A stretch of 64,000 bases of DNA from Dipteris shenzhenensis (Eukaryota > Polypodiophyta > Polypodiopsida > Gleicheniales), in NCBI GenBank assembly GCA_047967505.1, contig CM106541.1. One strand, written 5' to 3'. Positions 24,072-36,121 of the stretch are shown here, in pieces. The translations under genes were made by a program, and so were the position numbers. The notes beneath the pieces are model-generated. The model had not been told where the DNA came from. It was given only the letters and a program-made list of their open reading frames with translations, and made no database searches. Each line of letters begins with the position of its first letter. The stretch's first letter is position 1.

Positions 24072-27000
24072 ATGTTGCAATCGACACAAACGTCGAGCCT
24101 GCAATCCTCATCCGATGCGTTTTGGGGATCATTAGCTAGCCGACGTCTCTTTTCGCTCAACAACAATCACTCTACTCGCGTGGCATTGCCGTCCTCCGCA
24201 ACAACCAATTCACGGCCAAGACTTATTACTGCAGTGACTGCCACTACTCATGGTGCATCGTCTACTCGTGTCTTGCCCAACCCCAGCGTCTCTCGGAGAC
24301 CCGCTTTAGACGGGCCGTCTCACTACAAAGTCACTGCCAAAGTTACCATTAGGCGCATCCGCAATCCTAGCGTGGCCGAAAGGATCGTCCAGCAGATTGA
24401 CTCGGTCTCGGACTCTGCTGGCCAAAAGGTTATACTCCAGCTTGTGAGCGGCGACGTCGATCCAAGTAAGTCACGTTTAACCTGTTGCCTCCCTGCTGCA
24501 GCATGAACCCTTTGATCGCCATGTTTATCTTGTGATATCGGTAGTACCGCCATTGGATCTAATAGTGATATTGCAATTCAGATACTGGCGTTGGGAAACG
24601 GAGCAAGCCAGCCGCCTTGAAGAACTGGTCGGAAAAGGCAAATATCATTGCTGACAAAGTTCAGTACACAGCCGATTTTACGATTAGCAAAGATTTCGGC
24701 CTTCCGGGGGCGATCACGATCCTCAATGCTCATCAAAACGAATTCTTTCTCGAGACGATTGCTCTCGATGGCTTGCCCAATGGTACCGTTTACTTCTCGT
24801 GCTACTCCTGGGTGCAGTCCCGGCTAAGAACTCCACACGAACGAGTCTTTTTCAGCAATCAAGTCTATTTGCCGTCACAAACCCCACCCGGGTTAAGAGA
24901 TTTGAGGCAGAAGGATATGAATTCCTTGCGCGGAAATGGCAAGGGTGCTCGTAAACCTTGGGACCAAGTTTACGATTACGCTCCTTATAACGATATCGGT
25001 AATCCCGACAAGAGCAAACAGTTTGCCAGACCCACGTTTGGTGGCAATGACAAGTTGCCATATCCCAGACGTTGCCGTACAGGCAGAACACCTACAAAAA
25101 CAGGTATACATTCCCTTCGACGCCCATTCCCCTCCCGCTCTATACCGAATCTCTGTGTAATTCTGCAGTACAAGACTGCTGTGAATGCTTTAATATCATA
25201 TTGACCCAAAATCTTACCAGCTCTTGTTTCTTCGCACAGATGCCACTGCCGAGAGCCCCCTAGAACTGGGAACGAACTACTATGTCCCTAGGGACGAAGC
25301 CTTTGAGCAGATCAAGCAAGAAACGTTTATTGGCAACTCTTTAAAAGGAGTCATCCACCAGCTGGTGCCATCCCTGATCAACAACTTCAGAGAAGTGCAT
25401 GGCGATTCGTTTCAATGCTTCCACGATATAGATGGGCTGTACCAAGACGGGATCAAGCTGAGGAAGTTGGACCTCGACAATGACTTTCTCAAAAACTTAC
25501 CCATAGCTCAAATACTGAAGCAGGTGCAGGACTCGGCAAATCAGGTTTCGAGCCTTCTCCAATATGCGCAACCCGACATTGTTTCCAGTAAGTCTTTGTT
25601 CTAATCTCTGCCTCACTTTATAAGCGTCTCCCTTCTAGTGCTCCTAGCGATGATGTCCGATCGGAACGCTGATAACATTTCCTATATTGCAGGGGACAGA
25701 TTTGCATGGCTGCGAGATGATGAATTTGGTCGGGAGGTTCTCGCAGGAGCAAATCCAGTGAAGATCGAGCGCCTACAGGTTTGCTATCGCCTAGTTCAAT
25801 GCAGTGTGCTACGTACGATAATTGCCACTCGTATCCAAACGTGAGCTAATAAGAAATTTCTTGTTACTACAGGAGTTTCCTCCCAGAAGTAACTTGGATC
25901 CTGAGGTGTACGGTCCCGCTGTATCTGCCATCAAAGAGGAACATCTTGTTGGAAGTTTGGAAGGTCTCTCTGTTGAGAAGGTGATTTAAAAAGGACCTTG
26001 CCCTTCAGTGTCGATCTCTTTCGTGATAGTAATCTTATATAAGAAGGCATGCTTGTTTATTTCTCCCATACTTAGTTGTGAGTGTTCTGAATTCAGGCTA
26101 TGGACGAGGGTAGACTGTTTATGCTCGACTACCACGACGCTTACATGCCTTTCATCAACAAGGTGAACGCATTAGAAGGGCGCAAAATGTATGCCTCGCG
26201 CACACTCCTCTTCCGCACCGATGCAGGCACGCTGATGCCTGTGGCGATTGAATTGAGCTTACCACCACCTTCTCGCGGCACAACTGGCAGCCAGCGAGTT
26301 TTCACTCCAGCCCAAGATGCATCAGGTTACTGGAAATGGCAGCTTGCGAAGGCCCATGTGAGTTCCAACGACGCAGGATTCCACCAGTTGGTCAATCATT
26401 GGTAAGTGCTTAATAGTCAATGTTTGGAGGCTCGATATCCGCTATGGAATTTCTTCATTTTCTAATTTCAACGCATCTATTGCTATTCAAGCAAATCTTT
26501 GATCGTTGTGCTAACGCATTGCATGCACCACAGGCTACGAAGTCATGCGGCAGTAGAGCCTTACGTGATTGCAAGCCACCGTCAATTGAGCTCCATGCAT
26601 CCCATTTTCAAACTGCTGCAACCACATTTTCGATACACACTAGAAATCAACGCTTCTGCTCGCCAGCTTCTCATCAATGCGGACGGAGTTATTGAAAACT
26701 GTTTCACGCCGGGCCCCTATTCCTTGGAAATAAGCTCAGCTGCCTATGGATCAATGTGGAGGTTCGATAAGGAAGGCCTACCCGCTGACTTGATCAACAG
26801 GTGAAATGTGAATCTCATTTCTCGTCTTCCGGAATTTACGCTCTTACGCGACAATGTTGTCCCTCATTAATTTTACGAGTTATTCCACAGCATATTGACA
26901 ACCTTAAGGTGCGGATGATCTGACATCGTATTTTGATACGTCACAGGGGCATCGCCATCGAAGATGCAAGCCATCCCGACGGGCTTAAGCTGCTTATCGA

Positions 27001-27700
27001 TGATTATCCATATGCAGCTGATGGAATGTTGATTTGGAACTCCATAAAGTCTTGGGTTGCCGAGTATGTTTCCTTATATTACTCGGATTCCCAGTCAATC
27101 TGCAATGACGTCGAGATTCAAAGATGGTGGGAGGAGATAAAGAACGAAGGACACGGCGATAAAAGGAACGAGCCATGGTGGCCTGACCTGAGGACTAGGG
27201 AGGATCTCGAAGGAATCCTGACCACTATAATCTGGATAGTCTCTGGCTTTCACGCAGCCGTGAATTTTGGGCAATACGCCTATGGTGGGTATATGCCCAA
27301 CCGCCCCTGCATGACCAGGCGCCTCATCCCGGAGGAAGGGAGTGCCAACTACCAAGATTTCCTCAGAAACCCGGAGAAGTTCTTCCTGTCTACTATTCCT
27401 AATCAGCTGCAAGCGACAACCACCATGGCCGTTATAGACACACTCTCATCGCATTCACCAGACGAAGAGTATTTGGGGCAACGGGTTCAAACAAATTGGA
27501 CTTCTGACACCAGGGCAATAGAAGGGTCTCTCAGATTCCAAAGCAGCATGAAGGCAATAGAAAGGATTATCAGCCAGAGGAACAACGATCCAAAGCTCAA
27601 GAATAGAAATGGCGCTGGCGTACTCCCGTATGAGCTTCTGATGCCCACATCAGGACCGGGGCTTACGGGCCGAGGTGTCCCCAACAGTATCTCCATATGA
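24072..27700 (+). CDS. LOX: Plastid-type (13-)lipoxygenase, 8 coding exons
   Basis: Non-haem iron dioxygenase that adds oxygen to linoleic/linolenic acid, feeding the oxylipin pathway. Exons by GT/AG and frame: 24072-24465, 24582-25103, 25240-25587, 25693-25778, 25873-25980, 26097-26401, 26534-26800, 26947-27700. They total 2784 nt (927 aa), with no stop or frame break. The first ~80 residues are Ser/Thr-rich with few acids ([11 protein letters not shown]...), like a chloroplast transit peptide. A PLAT/LH2 domain spans about 100-245 and the catalytic domain follows, including [10 protein letters not shown] and [17 protein letters not shown]. Iron ligands by alignment to the plant family: His587 and His592 (HWLRSHA), His779 and Asn783 (GFHAAVNF), and the C-terminal Ile927 (GVPNSISI). 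The length suits the type-2 plastid class (about 900 aa). The ATG at 24072 is the first in frame. 13- versus 9-regiospecificity is inferred only from the class. Introns are only 94-146 bp. Confidence 0.95.
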
Positions 27701-28720
27701 AGATGAGGACCGCATATGCAGAAAGCATCATCTAGTGACATCTACGTCGTTCGGCTGCGGTTGAAACTGAAACTGCACAGCTCAGCGGTGTGCGGAAATG
27801 GTCCACGAGAGAGTGTCTTTTTCAAATTTCAACTTTCAAGTTTCAACAACAGTAGTGAGGTCATATCGCTCACGTAATGATCTCAACTTTCAACGGCAGT
27901 TGGGGTCAGACCGATCGAGGGAATTGCCGCCACTCACGTACCGATCATCTACCACGGCTCAGCAATTTGGTGGCCAATCTTTCTCTCGAGCAGGCTCCAG
28001 ATCCATCGAGGCCTGCGGCGTCTCACGTACTTCCTACTGATCATGGATGGGAAAACCGGAGACAACCTAGGTCCGAGAGAGACTTTCCAGCAGCACAGAA
28101 TGCAGCAGCTCAAATCGGAAAACACAGAAGCTGCAAGAAGAAGACGTGAGGCAAGAAGAAGAGGTGAAGATGCTTCAAATAAGCATCGGAATTGCTGCAT
28201 TTTTCTATGATGATGATGATCATCGGATGATTCAGATCATAGATGCAGTTGCGAGTCAAATCAACCCACTTTTGTTGTGAACCCAGCAATTTTGCATCAT
28301 CCAGGAGTGCCAGTAATCACGGTACTTGATTCTTGTGCTACAAATGTACAGTTTACATGACACTGTTACATACATCGGCATTACACGTCGTGGCCCTTTG
28401 AGGTTGCCGACACGTTTATATTGTTCAGATTGTTTACATTCTTTTGCAGGGTAAAGTTCCCCCCTGCACATCATTGCAAAAGTAGCAATCAAAATGCAGA
28501 TTTCCTCCCTCCTTTTCTTCTTTCGATTTCCGCGTGTAGCTTTATTTACCTTTATGTGTGAAGTGAGGAGTGCTTCATAAAGTCTTGTAATTTCTAGCCA
28601 TACACATGTGTCCTAATATCATATATCATCATGTGTGCCTCAATCTTTGCTTTTTAGAAAAAGCAATCTACTAAAGCTTTGACAAGTTACATATCTCCCG
28701 TAGTAAACAAGGAATGCAAG
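27701..28720. other. 3' flank of the lipoxygenase gene
   Basis: Probably 3'-UTR and downstream DNA. Open frames at 27798-28149 continue a short stretch of mixed composition (Arg/Ser-rich) without domain signal. No clear AATAAA-type polyadenylation signal stands out. Confidence 0.35.
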
Positions 28721-28725
28721 GGGGG

Positions 28726-28904
28726 GAGAGAGAGAGAGAGAGAGAGAGCGCTTATGAAATCCATTTTAAAATAGATTTCACTACGTACATACACACCCCT
28801 TGCTTGAGCATCACATGAACAAGAGTTATCTTATAAATGAATGCCAAATTTTTTTGAATACAAGAAAATTAGATTGGACTCAAGCCAACTAAAAGGGAGG
28901 GAGG

Positions 28905-28956
<52 letters not shown>
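28726..28956. repeat. Two (GA)n microsatellites
   Basis: (GA)n at 28726-28749 and a longer tract at 28909-28956, preceded by GGGAGGGAGGGA. No gene is associated. Confidence 0.85.
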
Positions 28957-28957
<1 letters not shown>

Positions 28958-31400
28958 CTATCACATTTACTTTATACTAGGTACAGAAGAGCCAAAAGCT
29001 CATGCTTTGGGTTTTAAAAACCTAAAAAGCACACCCCTTATAATTGAATAATCCTAGAATGCTCTCCACTTCATTTATTAAATGATGTCATTATTTGGTA
29101 GCCTTAGCAAGTCCCTAATAAGGCTATCATATAGTGGAGTAATGCTAATATGTCAAACATGACTAAAGGATGCTTCATAGTGAGGCATGTTTGTAGCATA
29201 TGGGCCATACAATATGCACTTTTGGGAATTAGGGGAGCTTAAGGGATAAAAGTCATGTATACCAAATAAGATTATATTTCTTGAGAATTCAATGGCATAG
29301 AGTCCTTTTTGTTTAAAAACTTAAATTTTGGGTAAAAAAGGTTAATACACTAACTTGGGAATATTCTTGGAATCACATCTTTGTCTTCCACGGATAGATC
29401 AGAGCAGTTAATGCCATTCTAAACCACATGCTACACAAAACAATCATACAAATTTGGACTGAGAAAAGCCTATCCACCTCTTGATGGATCTCCAAAAAGT
29501 GTTGTATACCTTGAGTGATCTATCTTTTGTAGATGCACATCGCAGTAGCATGTATGAGTGAACTATGTGGGACCCCTTGGCTTAGAATTCCTAAATTTTT
29601 TGCCAATTTGAACTAGTAAAAAAAATTTAAGGAACTTTTTTTATGGGCAATCATTCTAAAGGAAGAGAGGCCATGTCACATGAGAATATGTGCACAAAGT
29701 ATCAAGCTTATAAAGTAAGTGACATCTTATTTAAATGTGTGAGAAAATAGCTAATCCCAATTCTTAATGTCTCCCAAATCAAAATGAAGCATCTCTTAGT
29801 TTCAACCACACCCTTGGAACAAGTCTAAGAATAATTTATGAACCAATGTGTGGCTTATTCTTGTTTTCCATGGGCATGTGTACATGTCATTAGTGAACGA
29901 TCCTTACAACTCGCATTTGGAAAGAAAATGTCAAAAACAACAAGATGGTAAATGTCATATGTCGGTCATACAACTACAAGGCCCAAAAGTCATAATTCTA
30001 TCTATATCTCTTCTATCTTGACTACTTGGTGTTCATACTTGGCCACTTGTCTAAAGCTTTCCTTTAATTCACACTATGTTTTGAGATGTTACATGCCTTA
30101 GATGGAGAACTTTGAGATGTAACATGCCTTGTCATTTGAAGTAGATGTTAGTGTGCCACTTTTGCTTGAGTGATTTACATGTTCTACTCATAAAGATCAT
30201 ACTATCATTATGGGTCCTCTTTAAAATAAATATTATCCATCTTTTCCATGAAAGCTAAATTACATGGGGAGTCTAATCAAAATATCATTGTTTATATCTT
30301 TAAAACACATCGATTTTCCACATCTCATAGTTTACACTCCTTTAAAGCTTACAGTTCCAAGCGTAAGATAAACTCTTATCATGTGTAGACTTCTTCACAA
30401 AATTTGAAGCTTAAATTACCTATAATGTTATCACACATATTTAGTATGTCACACCCAAAAAGAAAGTGTTACTTTTTTCATGTCTATCAATGATGTTTTC
30501 ACATTGGTACAACTAGTTACCAAAAAAGATATTGCTTTTTGCATGTCTATCAATGATATTTTCACATTGGTACAACTAGTTACCAAAAAAGTTATACCAT
30601 TACAACTAGCTAGTGGAAGCATGAGTGAGTGGTTACTTTTTTTTTGGTTGATTTGACTTAGATGCAATTTTTGAGGCCCTTATGATTTTGCAATCTCAAT
30701 GGCCCAAACCATTATAAGCCCAAGATTCTTTTATGAAATTTTTTCTTGAAAATGATTGCAAAATTATGTTCCAAAGATTAGATATTGACATAAATCATAA
30801 GGTCAACCACTTGTTGTATAAGAAAAATATCCAATTTTGATATGTATTACTGTTTTAGTGAACCCAATAAAAAAAATGTTCAAATTTCTAGTTAATACAT
30901 GGGGGCCATTGATGGTATTTGGCTTGTTATACACGAATTTCTAAAACCTAGATACGAATTATGAATAAAGGACACATACTCACAAAAATCCAAGACATAG
31001 GGGATAAAATGTTTATCAAGCATTGTATATAGCTTCTACCATGGTATACTTTGTATATTGACATTTGTTCTTCCCATTTATGAAAAGCTTGTAACGAATT
31101 TTTAAGTCACCTTTATAGGTATCAAAATGAAATCTTGTTGATTTTATCAAAATAACATCATCAAATTTTTGGTGTCACTGTCACATCTTGCTCCAGGCCA
31201 AGTGCATGAATAGGATTTAATCACATTTCTAGATTTCGATGCACACTGTTTCGTGTGTGCAATACAAGTATAATGGCAAGAAAAAGTAGACTCCTAAGTG
31301 GCTAAACTATTTTCAAGGTCATTTTAGGGTGGCAACGCAATGTGCTTCTGGGTGAATATTTGAATTTTGTGTGGACCCGTGCTCTCACTGGAAATTTTCC
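28957..31400. other. AT-rich intergenic, 62-bp tandem duplication near 30.5 kb
   Basis: No gene recognised. Two copies of a block beginning CATGTCTATCAATGAT and ending TTACCAAAAAAG lie at about 30480-30541 and 30542-30593. Confidence 0.45.
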
Positions 31401-31414
31401 CGACGTCATGAAGG

Positions 31415-31880
31415 CACACTGGCATAATAATGAGATAGAATCTATTTATTATAAACACCGCATAGCTCGACACAGGGCATCTCTGCACTGCTTCGCACAA
31501 CACAGTCTGGCCTAAGCCGCTTGACCACTTATCATCGCGCAGCCTTTTGCTGCAGCTTTGCCACCTGTCACTGGGCACCACACCCATGCAGATCATTAAA
31601 ATTGAAGGTTGGCTTAGAGAGACCACCATGTTGGTTCTTGGCATAATAATTAGACACAATCTATCATTGTGAACACCGCCTCAGTGCAGTCTCTCTGACC
31701 ACTTGTCATCGTGCAACCTTTTGCCGCATCTTTACCTACAGCCCATGCAAATCATAGGTTGGCTTGGAGAGACCACCGCATTGGTTTGGGGCATAACAAT
31801 GAGACGCAATCTATTATTTTGAGCATCACCTCAGTGCAGTCTCTAGCTTGACAACCTCTCATCACCCAAAATTCAAGATT
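31415..31880. repeat. Degenerate tandem repeats, three copies
   Basis: GGCATAATAATGAGA...AATCTAT recurs at about 31421, 31640 and 31789, each followed by an ...ACCGC/ATCACC...CAGTGCAGTCTCT block and GGCTTAGAGAGACCACC variants. Spacing is about 150-220 bp. Confidence 0.55.
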
Positions 31881-32029
31881 GTCTTGGAGAGACCACCTTG
31901 CTAGTTCTTGGAGTTATAGCTCCGTCATCTATTTTTACATATTATAGGAGGTGGTCTATGATGACCAGCGCACTGGTAAATAGAAGGAGATCTATGACAG
32001 CCACCATGCTAGTTCTTAGAGTTATATAT

Positions 32030-32358
32030 TTGTGTACCAAGGAAAATGTATTCCATTGTGCAACCAAGCAAAATGCAATGGATGATATAGCCCTTGCGGG
32101 GTCCCCTCTAGGGGCAAGGGGTATATTGACATGCATTTCTACCATTTGTGTACCAAGGAAAATGTATTTGGTTGTGCAACCAAGCAAAATGCAATCGACG
32201 ATATGGACCTTGAGAGGTCCCCTTTAGGGGCAGGGGTCATATCGACATGCCATTTCTATCTAGTGGCATCCTAGATATTGTATAATGCATGTCAAAATGG
32301 CCCTTGCCCCTAGAGGGGACCCCTCAAGGGCCATTTCATCAATTGCATTTTTTGAGCA
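32030..32358. repeat. Direct plus inverted repeat with GGGTCCCC stem
   Basis: Copies beginning TGTGTACCAAGGAAAATGTA lie at 32029 and 32147 (about 116 bp each). Part of the unit returns inverted at 32287-32358 (TGGCCCTTGCCCCTAGAGG). The GC-rich CCCCTCTAGGGGCAAGGGG segment is self-complementary. Confidence 0.6.
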
Positions 32359-32454
32359 AAAGAGATGACAATGTACATCTACATCCAATAACAGGTTATA
32401 TAAAAATTAACAACTTATAGTGAGCAAAAATTGAAGAGAGGGTCTTACATTTAT

Positions 32455-32710
32455 AAAAACTCAGCAATTGCTAAGAGCCTTAAAGGCCAAAAGATTACAG
32501 CTAGTGACCATAACCATTCAAATATAAAAGTTAACAAAAGTGCATACTGAGAGCCTTAAATTGAACAAAAAGAGATTACATAAATGTAATAAAACTCAGC
32601 AATTGTTGAGAGCCTTAGAGACCAAAAGATTACATCCAATGAGCTAAAAGATCGTTGAGAGCCTTAGAGGCCAAAAGATTACATCTAGCCATTATTGAGA
32701 GCCTCGTCTG
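32455..32710. repeat. Tandem GAGCCTTAGAGGCCAAAAGATTACAT-type repeat
   Basis: The core GAGCCTTARAGRCCAAAAG recurs at about 32476, 32610 and 32657, with a shorter relative at 32550. It lies just outside the left end of the H3-Ulp1 transposon. Confidence 0.55.
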
Positions 32711-32940
32711 AGCAAGAGAAAATTTGTACAACTCCGTTTTCCACCAGTCTAGCTTATTGCATTAAAAGTTTTTAGGGAGCCAAAGGAGGATACGATGGAG
32801 AGGCCGAAGACCATGCACATTGCCAGGACTCAGATTATAGCCCCTCCAACAAGTCGAGAGTACTTTGCTTTAAAAATACTCAGGCCTTTGTCGACATCTA
32901 GAGGGAACCCATACAACATAGCCATAAAGAGGCCCCATTA

Positions 32941-32967
32941 GGAAAAAAGGGAGCTCATTTTGGGGCC
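32941..32967 (+). repeat. Left terminal inverted repeat of the H3-Ulp1 transposon
   Basis: Begins GGAAAAAAGGGAGCTCATTT and ends GGGGCC; preceded by TA at 32939-32940. It differs from the inverted right end at positions 3, 13 and 25. Confidence 0.88.
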
Positions 32968-33426
32968 TTTTACGGTTTGGAAAAATAAGCTCTCAACCAA
33001 TCAATAGAAGGCCAACGTAACGTTGAAAATTCACGAAAATAAGAGAAAATAGAAAATAGAAACAATACTTTATGTAAGTACAAGCGTGCTACATTAATGT
33101 GGAGATTGGTTTTTTATTCTCAGAAGATCTTTGGACAAGAAGATAGAATCTAAACTGACATTTTATCTGACAAGATCCTTCCCGCTTCCACCTTCCTTTG
33201 AATTTTCAAATGTTGTGCCGCCTTTCGTGCGAAAGGTCTACCATTCTATACCATTGCCTCATTGTGCAACAGCCTTTCTTTTCCAAAACTGCTCCCTTGA
33301 TCCTGTTTGGCGTAGAGTAAGATGTTTCTCGTCAACTGTCTGTTTGCCCACTTTCTCTTTCTTGAAACTTCAAATTGTTATCTTCGTTACATTACTTTGC
33401 TATTGTTACAGATTCAGAAAATCTCC

Positions 33427-33714
33427 ATGGTGAACCAAAACCATGGCCGTTCTTGTGGAAGACGCTCTGTGGATGATAATGCTACGAAGGCAGAATTATA
33501 CCAAACATCCTTACCCCGTCGACCTGCTTCTTCTATTTCGTCGGTAGAGAATTCAAGTACAGTCAAAACGGAAGGAACTTGGGAAAGGTTTAGTGTTTCG
33601 AAAGGAGCATGGGTGCTCATGCAACCTAGCAAAAGAAAAAGACCCATGCTCCCTAAGGTTGCTAGCCAATATCTCATTAAGAGAATGTTGCTCCCTAGCT
33701 CAATTGCGCAGTGA
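33427..33714 (+). CDS. Hypothetical 95-aa left-arm ORF of the transposon
   Basis: An ATG-initiated frame directly after a good 3' splice site (TTGTTACAG at 33406-33414) with a plausible donor upstream (GTAAGATG near 33317), so a leader intron is likely. The product starts MVNQNHGRSCGRRS and contains a basic segment, QPSKRKRPMLPK, that could be a nuclear signal. It is convergent with the H3-Ulp1 gene, whose stop lies about 300 bp away. I recognise no domain. An overlapping frame at 33593-33823 could be its continuation after a frameshift. Coding status is uncertain. Confidence 0.35.
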   Translation: MVNQNHGRSCGRRSVDDNATKAELYQTSLPRRPASSISSVENSSTVKTEGTWERFSVSKGAWVLMQPSKRKRPMLPKVASQYLIKRMLLPSSIAQ

Positions 33715-34022
33715 CATTCTGTTTGAGACTAAAGGTTCTATCTCAAACGACTTTTTATTTATCTACAACAACAGAAAGGTACACCATCTGATTTATCCTA
33801 GTCTCATTAAGCATTGCTATTAGTTTAATTTACCACTCTAATTCATATTGCTTTTTGCAGTTACTCAGAAGAAGAGAGAGCTCAGTTAAATGCAAAGACA
33901 TAGAAAATTTAAAAATTGAGATAACACAGACTCCATAAAGAAAGGTTTTGTATTCAATCAAGTAAGATTTTGTACAGAACTGTTTAGCTGAATCTGTAGA
34001 ACATATTTCTGACATCCATTTT

Positions 34023-36071
34023 CTATTTATGTATAGTTTCATCCAGAGGCTGCTCTACATTTTCTGGAGGATCTTCTCTCTGCTGCTCCATCCTGTCCGT
34101 GCTCCATCCTGTCTCCTCCACTGCCCCAGAAGCCTCTCTTTGCTGCTTCTCCACCTTCTCCTCAACATCAGTAGCAGGTCTTTGCTCCTGTGTCTGCTCC
34201 TCCTCAGCACTCTGTGATTGCTCCTGTGGCTTCTGGTCCTCAGCGTTAGGTGCTTCATACGTGGGATCAAGGTGTATGACACCTTCTTGTACTTTAGAGC
34301 TTTCACCCAGCTCCACAGTAGCTGGTACAATAGGTTTGGGGGAGGCATAGCTCAAAAACCTCCAAATTGTATGAGCTCTAAAATTATGTACATAGTTGGG
34401 GCTGAAGCTATCCTCTTTCATCTGCAATGGCAGAGGATAATTTAGAACACTTTGTATCATTATGAATTATCTTCAAGCTAAATGAAAAGTATTTTTCCTT
34501 ACCAGGTCTGGCTGTTCCTTCTCAAAGTAGCTTGAAAGTATATATTTTGCATTGATCAGCACCCTCCATCCACAGCTACTTGAATCATTTTGTTGTGGTG
34601 TCTGTACAGTTAGAAAAAAATGTTAGAAACTGTGAGCATCAGCACAAAACAAAATTATTCAATAAGTTCAAAGACATAGCATTTAATAGACTTTTTACCT
34701 CTAGACTTATTGGCTCTATTGAATCCAAAAGAGAGACATTTGGAGGACAGTGATCCAATGCATCTAATAGCCTTCTAATACAACTGCAATATGTATAATT
34801 TAGTTAGTATGGTATCAAAATAATGAAGTTTTAAGTTCAAAAAGCACACACAGCACTTACAATTTCAGCTCTCTGTGTGTGTTTTTTAGAGAGTTGAATA
34901 GAAAGCATTGCTTCTGCTAGATGTCAATAGACACAAAACTCCAGTGGTCACTACATAAGGAAAAAAGCATAAGAAAATGAAAGGCTACAAGAGTTCCCAA
35001 TATTAAAGAAGAATCTTAAAAGAAGTAGTCACCCACATACCTGCTATGGTATGGAAGTAGCAAAACATCAATTACTTCAAAATTGCAGTGTTTGAACCAG
35101 CTGGAAATACTCATGGGAGTCTCCTTTGCATCTCTTAATTTAGAAGAAATGGCTGGATCAACAATATGATCAGAAAATAATTAGGGTAGGTTATAAAGGA
35201 GTTACAAGGAGGATTGATTTGCAAAAAATGTAAAATTTATAGACACTTACTAGAGCATTGCAAGAATGATAGTATCTGAGCAATACTCATTCTTATTAGC
35301 CAATGCTGCTAAGCATTGTTTTGTCAAATCAAAATCATTGACTGAAACTTCATCCTCAATATGTACAACTACATCAGGGCCCAGCTCCTTCAACCTTCTA
35401 TGTATCTGTAGCTCCTTCTTTCCAGTCTCCACATCTATAACAGATTTTGTTTCTTTTATTTGCTGCTTCAGTGAGTCCTCATAAGCAGCCTTCCCTCTGG
35501 TGTTCTTTGAGTGTGTTACCTCAACAACCTTTACCTCATCAACCTTCAACTTCCTTGTAGGTGGAAATAGCAATATATCTCTCATTTTGATGTCCTGCCA
35601 TTCCACAGGATGAATCAGCTTGTCATACCTCCATCTCACTCTGGACAAAGTGTTGAAATCTTTGGCCATCAAAGTCACCCTGTGAGCATGGGCTGCTACA
35701 AGCATTGCATCCTCAAAATATTTCTCCAAGTAATCCTCTGCCATTTCCTGTAAGGAAAGAATGGCAGTTCTATTCCACCTGAACCCAAGGTTCCAACTGT
35801 CACAAATTTCTCTCACCAGTCTTTGAAAGGGTGCTTTGGGTATTGCAAAGCCTATAGCTTTCTGTTGCCTCCTTATCTCCCTTAGCACACCTGCACCCTT
35901 ATTCAATCTTTTGGCCTTTTGCTTGAGCAAGCTCATTGGCTTACCCTTCCTGCCATGTGCAGCTCTTCCCTTTGGAGGCACACTAAATTTCTTGGTACCT
36001 GCCCCAGCTGCTGTTGCTGCAAGACCTGGTCCTTTGCCAACTTTCCTTGTAGTTGACTTGGTTCTTGCCAT
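34023..36071 (-). CDS. Histone H3-like / Ulp1 (C48) SUMO-protease fusion protein, transposon-borne
   Basis: Exons: 36071-35251, 35152-35041, 34950-34861, 34783-34699, 34601-34503, 34421-34023 (about 534 codons). Residues 1-10 are MARTKSTTRK, the H3 tail start with Lys4 and Arg8-Lys9. The histone fold spans about 62-150: aN LREIRR, a1 PFQRLVREI, a2 TAILSLQEMAEDYL...FEDAML, loop 2 HAHRVTLMAKDF. TLM.KDF resembles CenH3, but loop 1 has canonical H3 length. In the same exon a Ulp1 start follows (about 240-273, YCSDTIILAM). Later exons give LLLPYHS, DHWSFVSID (catalytic His), FNSL (usual Asp replaced by Asn) and QQNDSSSCGW (Gln and Cys). A Gln/Glu-rich tail ends at 34023. Defects: the exon 1/2 phases differ by one base, and a TAG follows SIDI. 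A 5' intron (36961-36084) holding array A is likely. Known Ulp1 enzymes remove SUMO; the fusion's target is unknown. Confidence 0.85.
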
Positions 36072-36121
36072 CACTCTGAAAAACTGCATACAAAGGATTG
36101 GAAAGAGATCACAGACATGGA

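Noticed and set aside
34029-34350. Plus-strand Leu/Ser-rich ORFs
   Set aside because: They are the antisense of the Gln/Glu-rich tail exon of the H3-Ulp1 gene.
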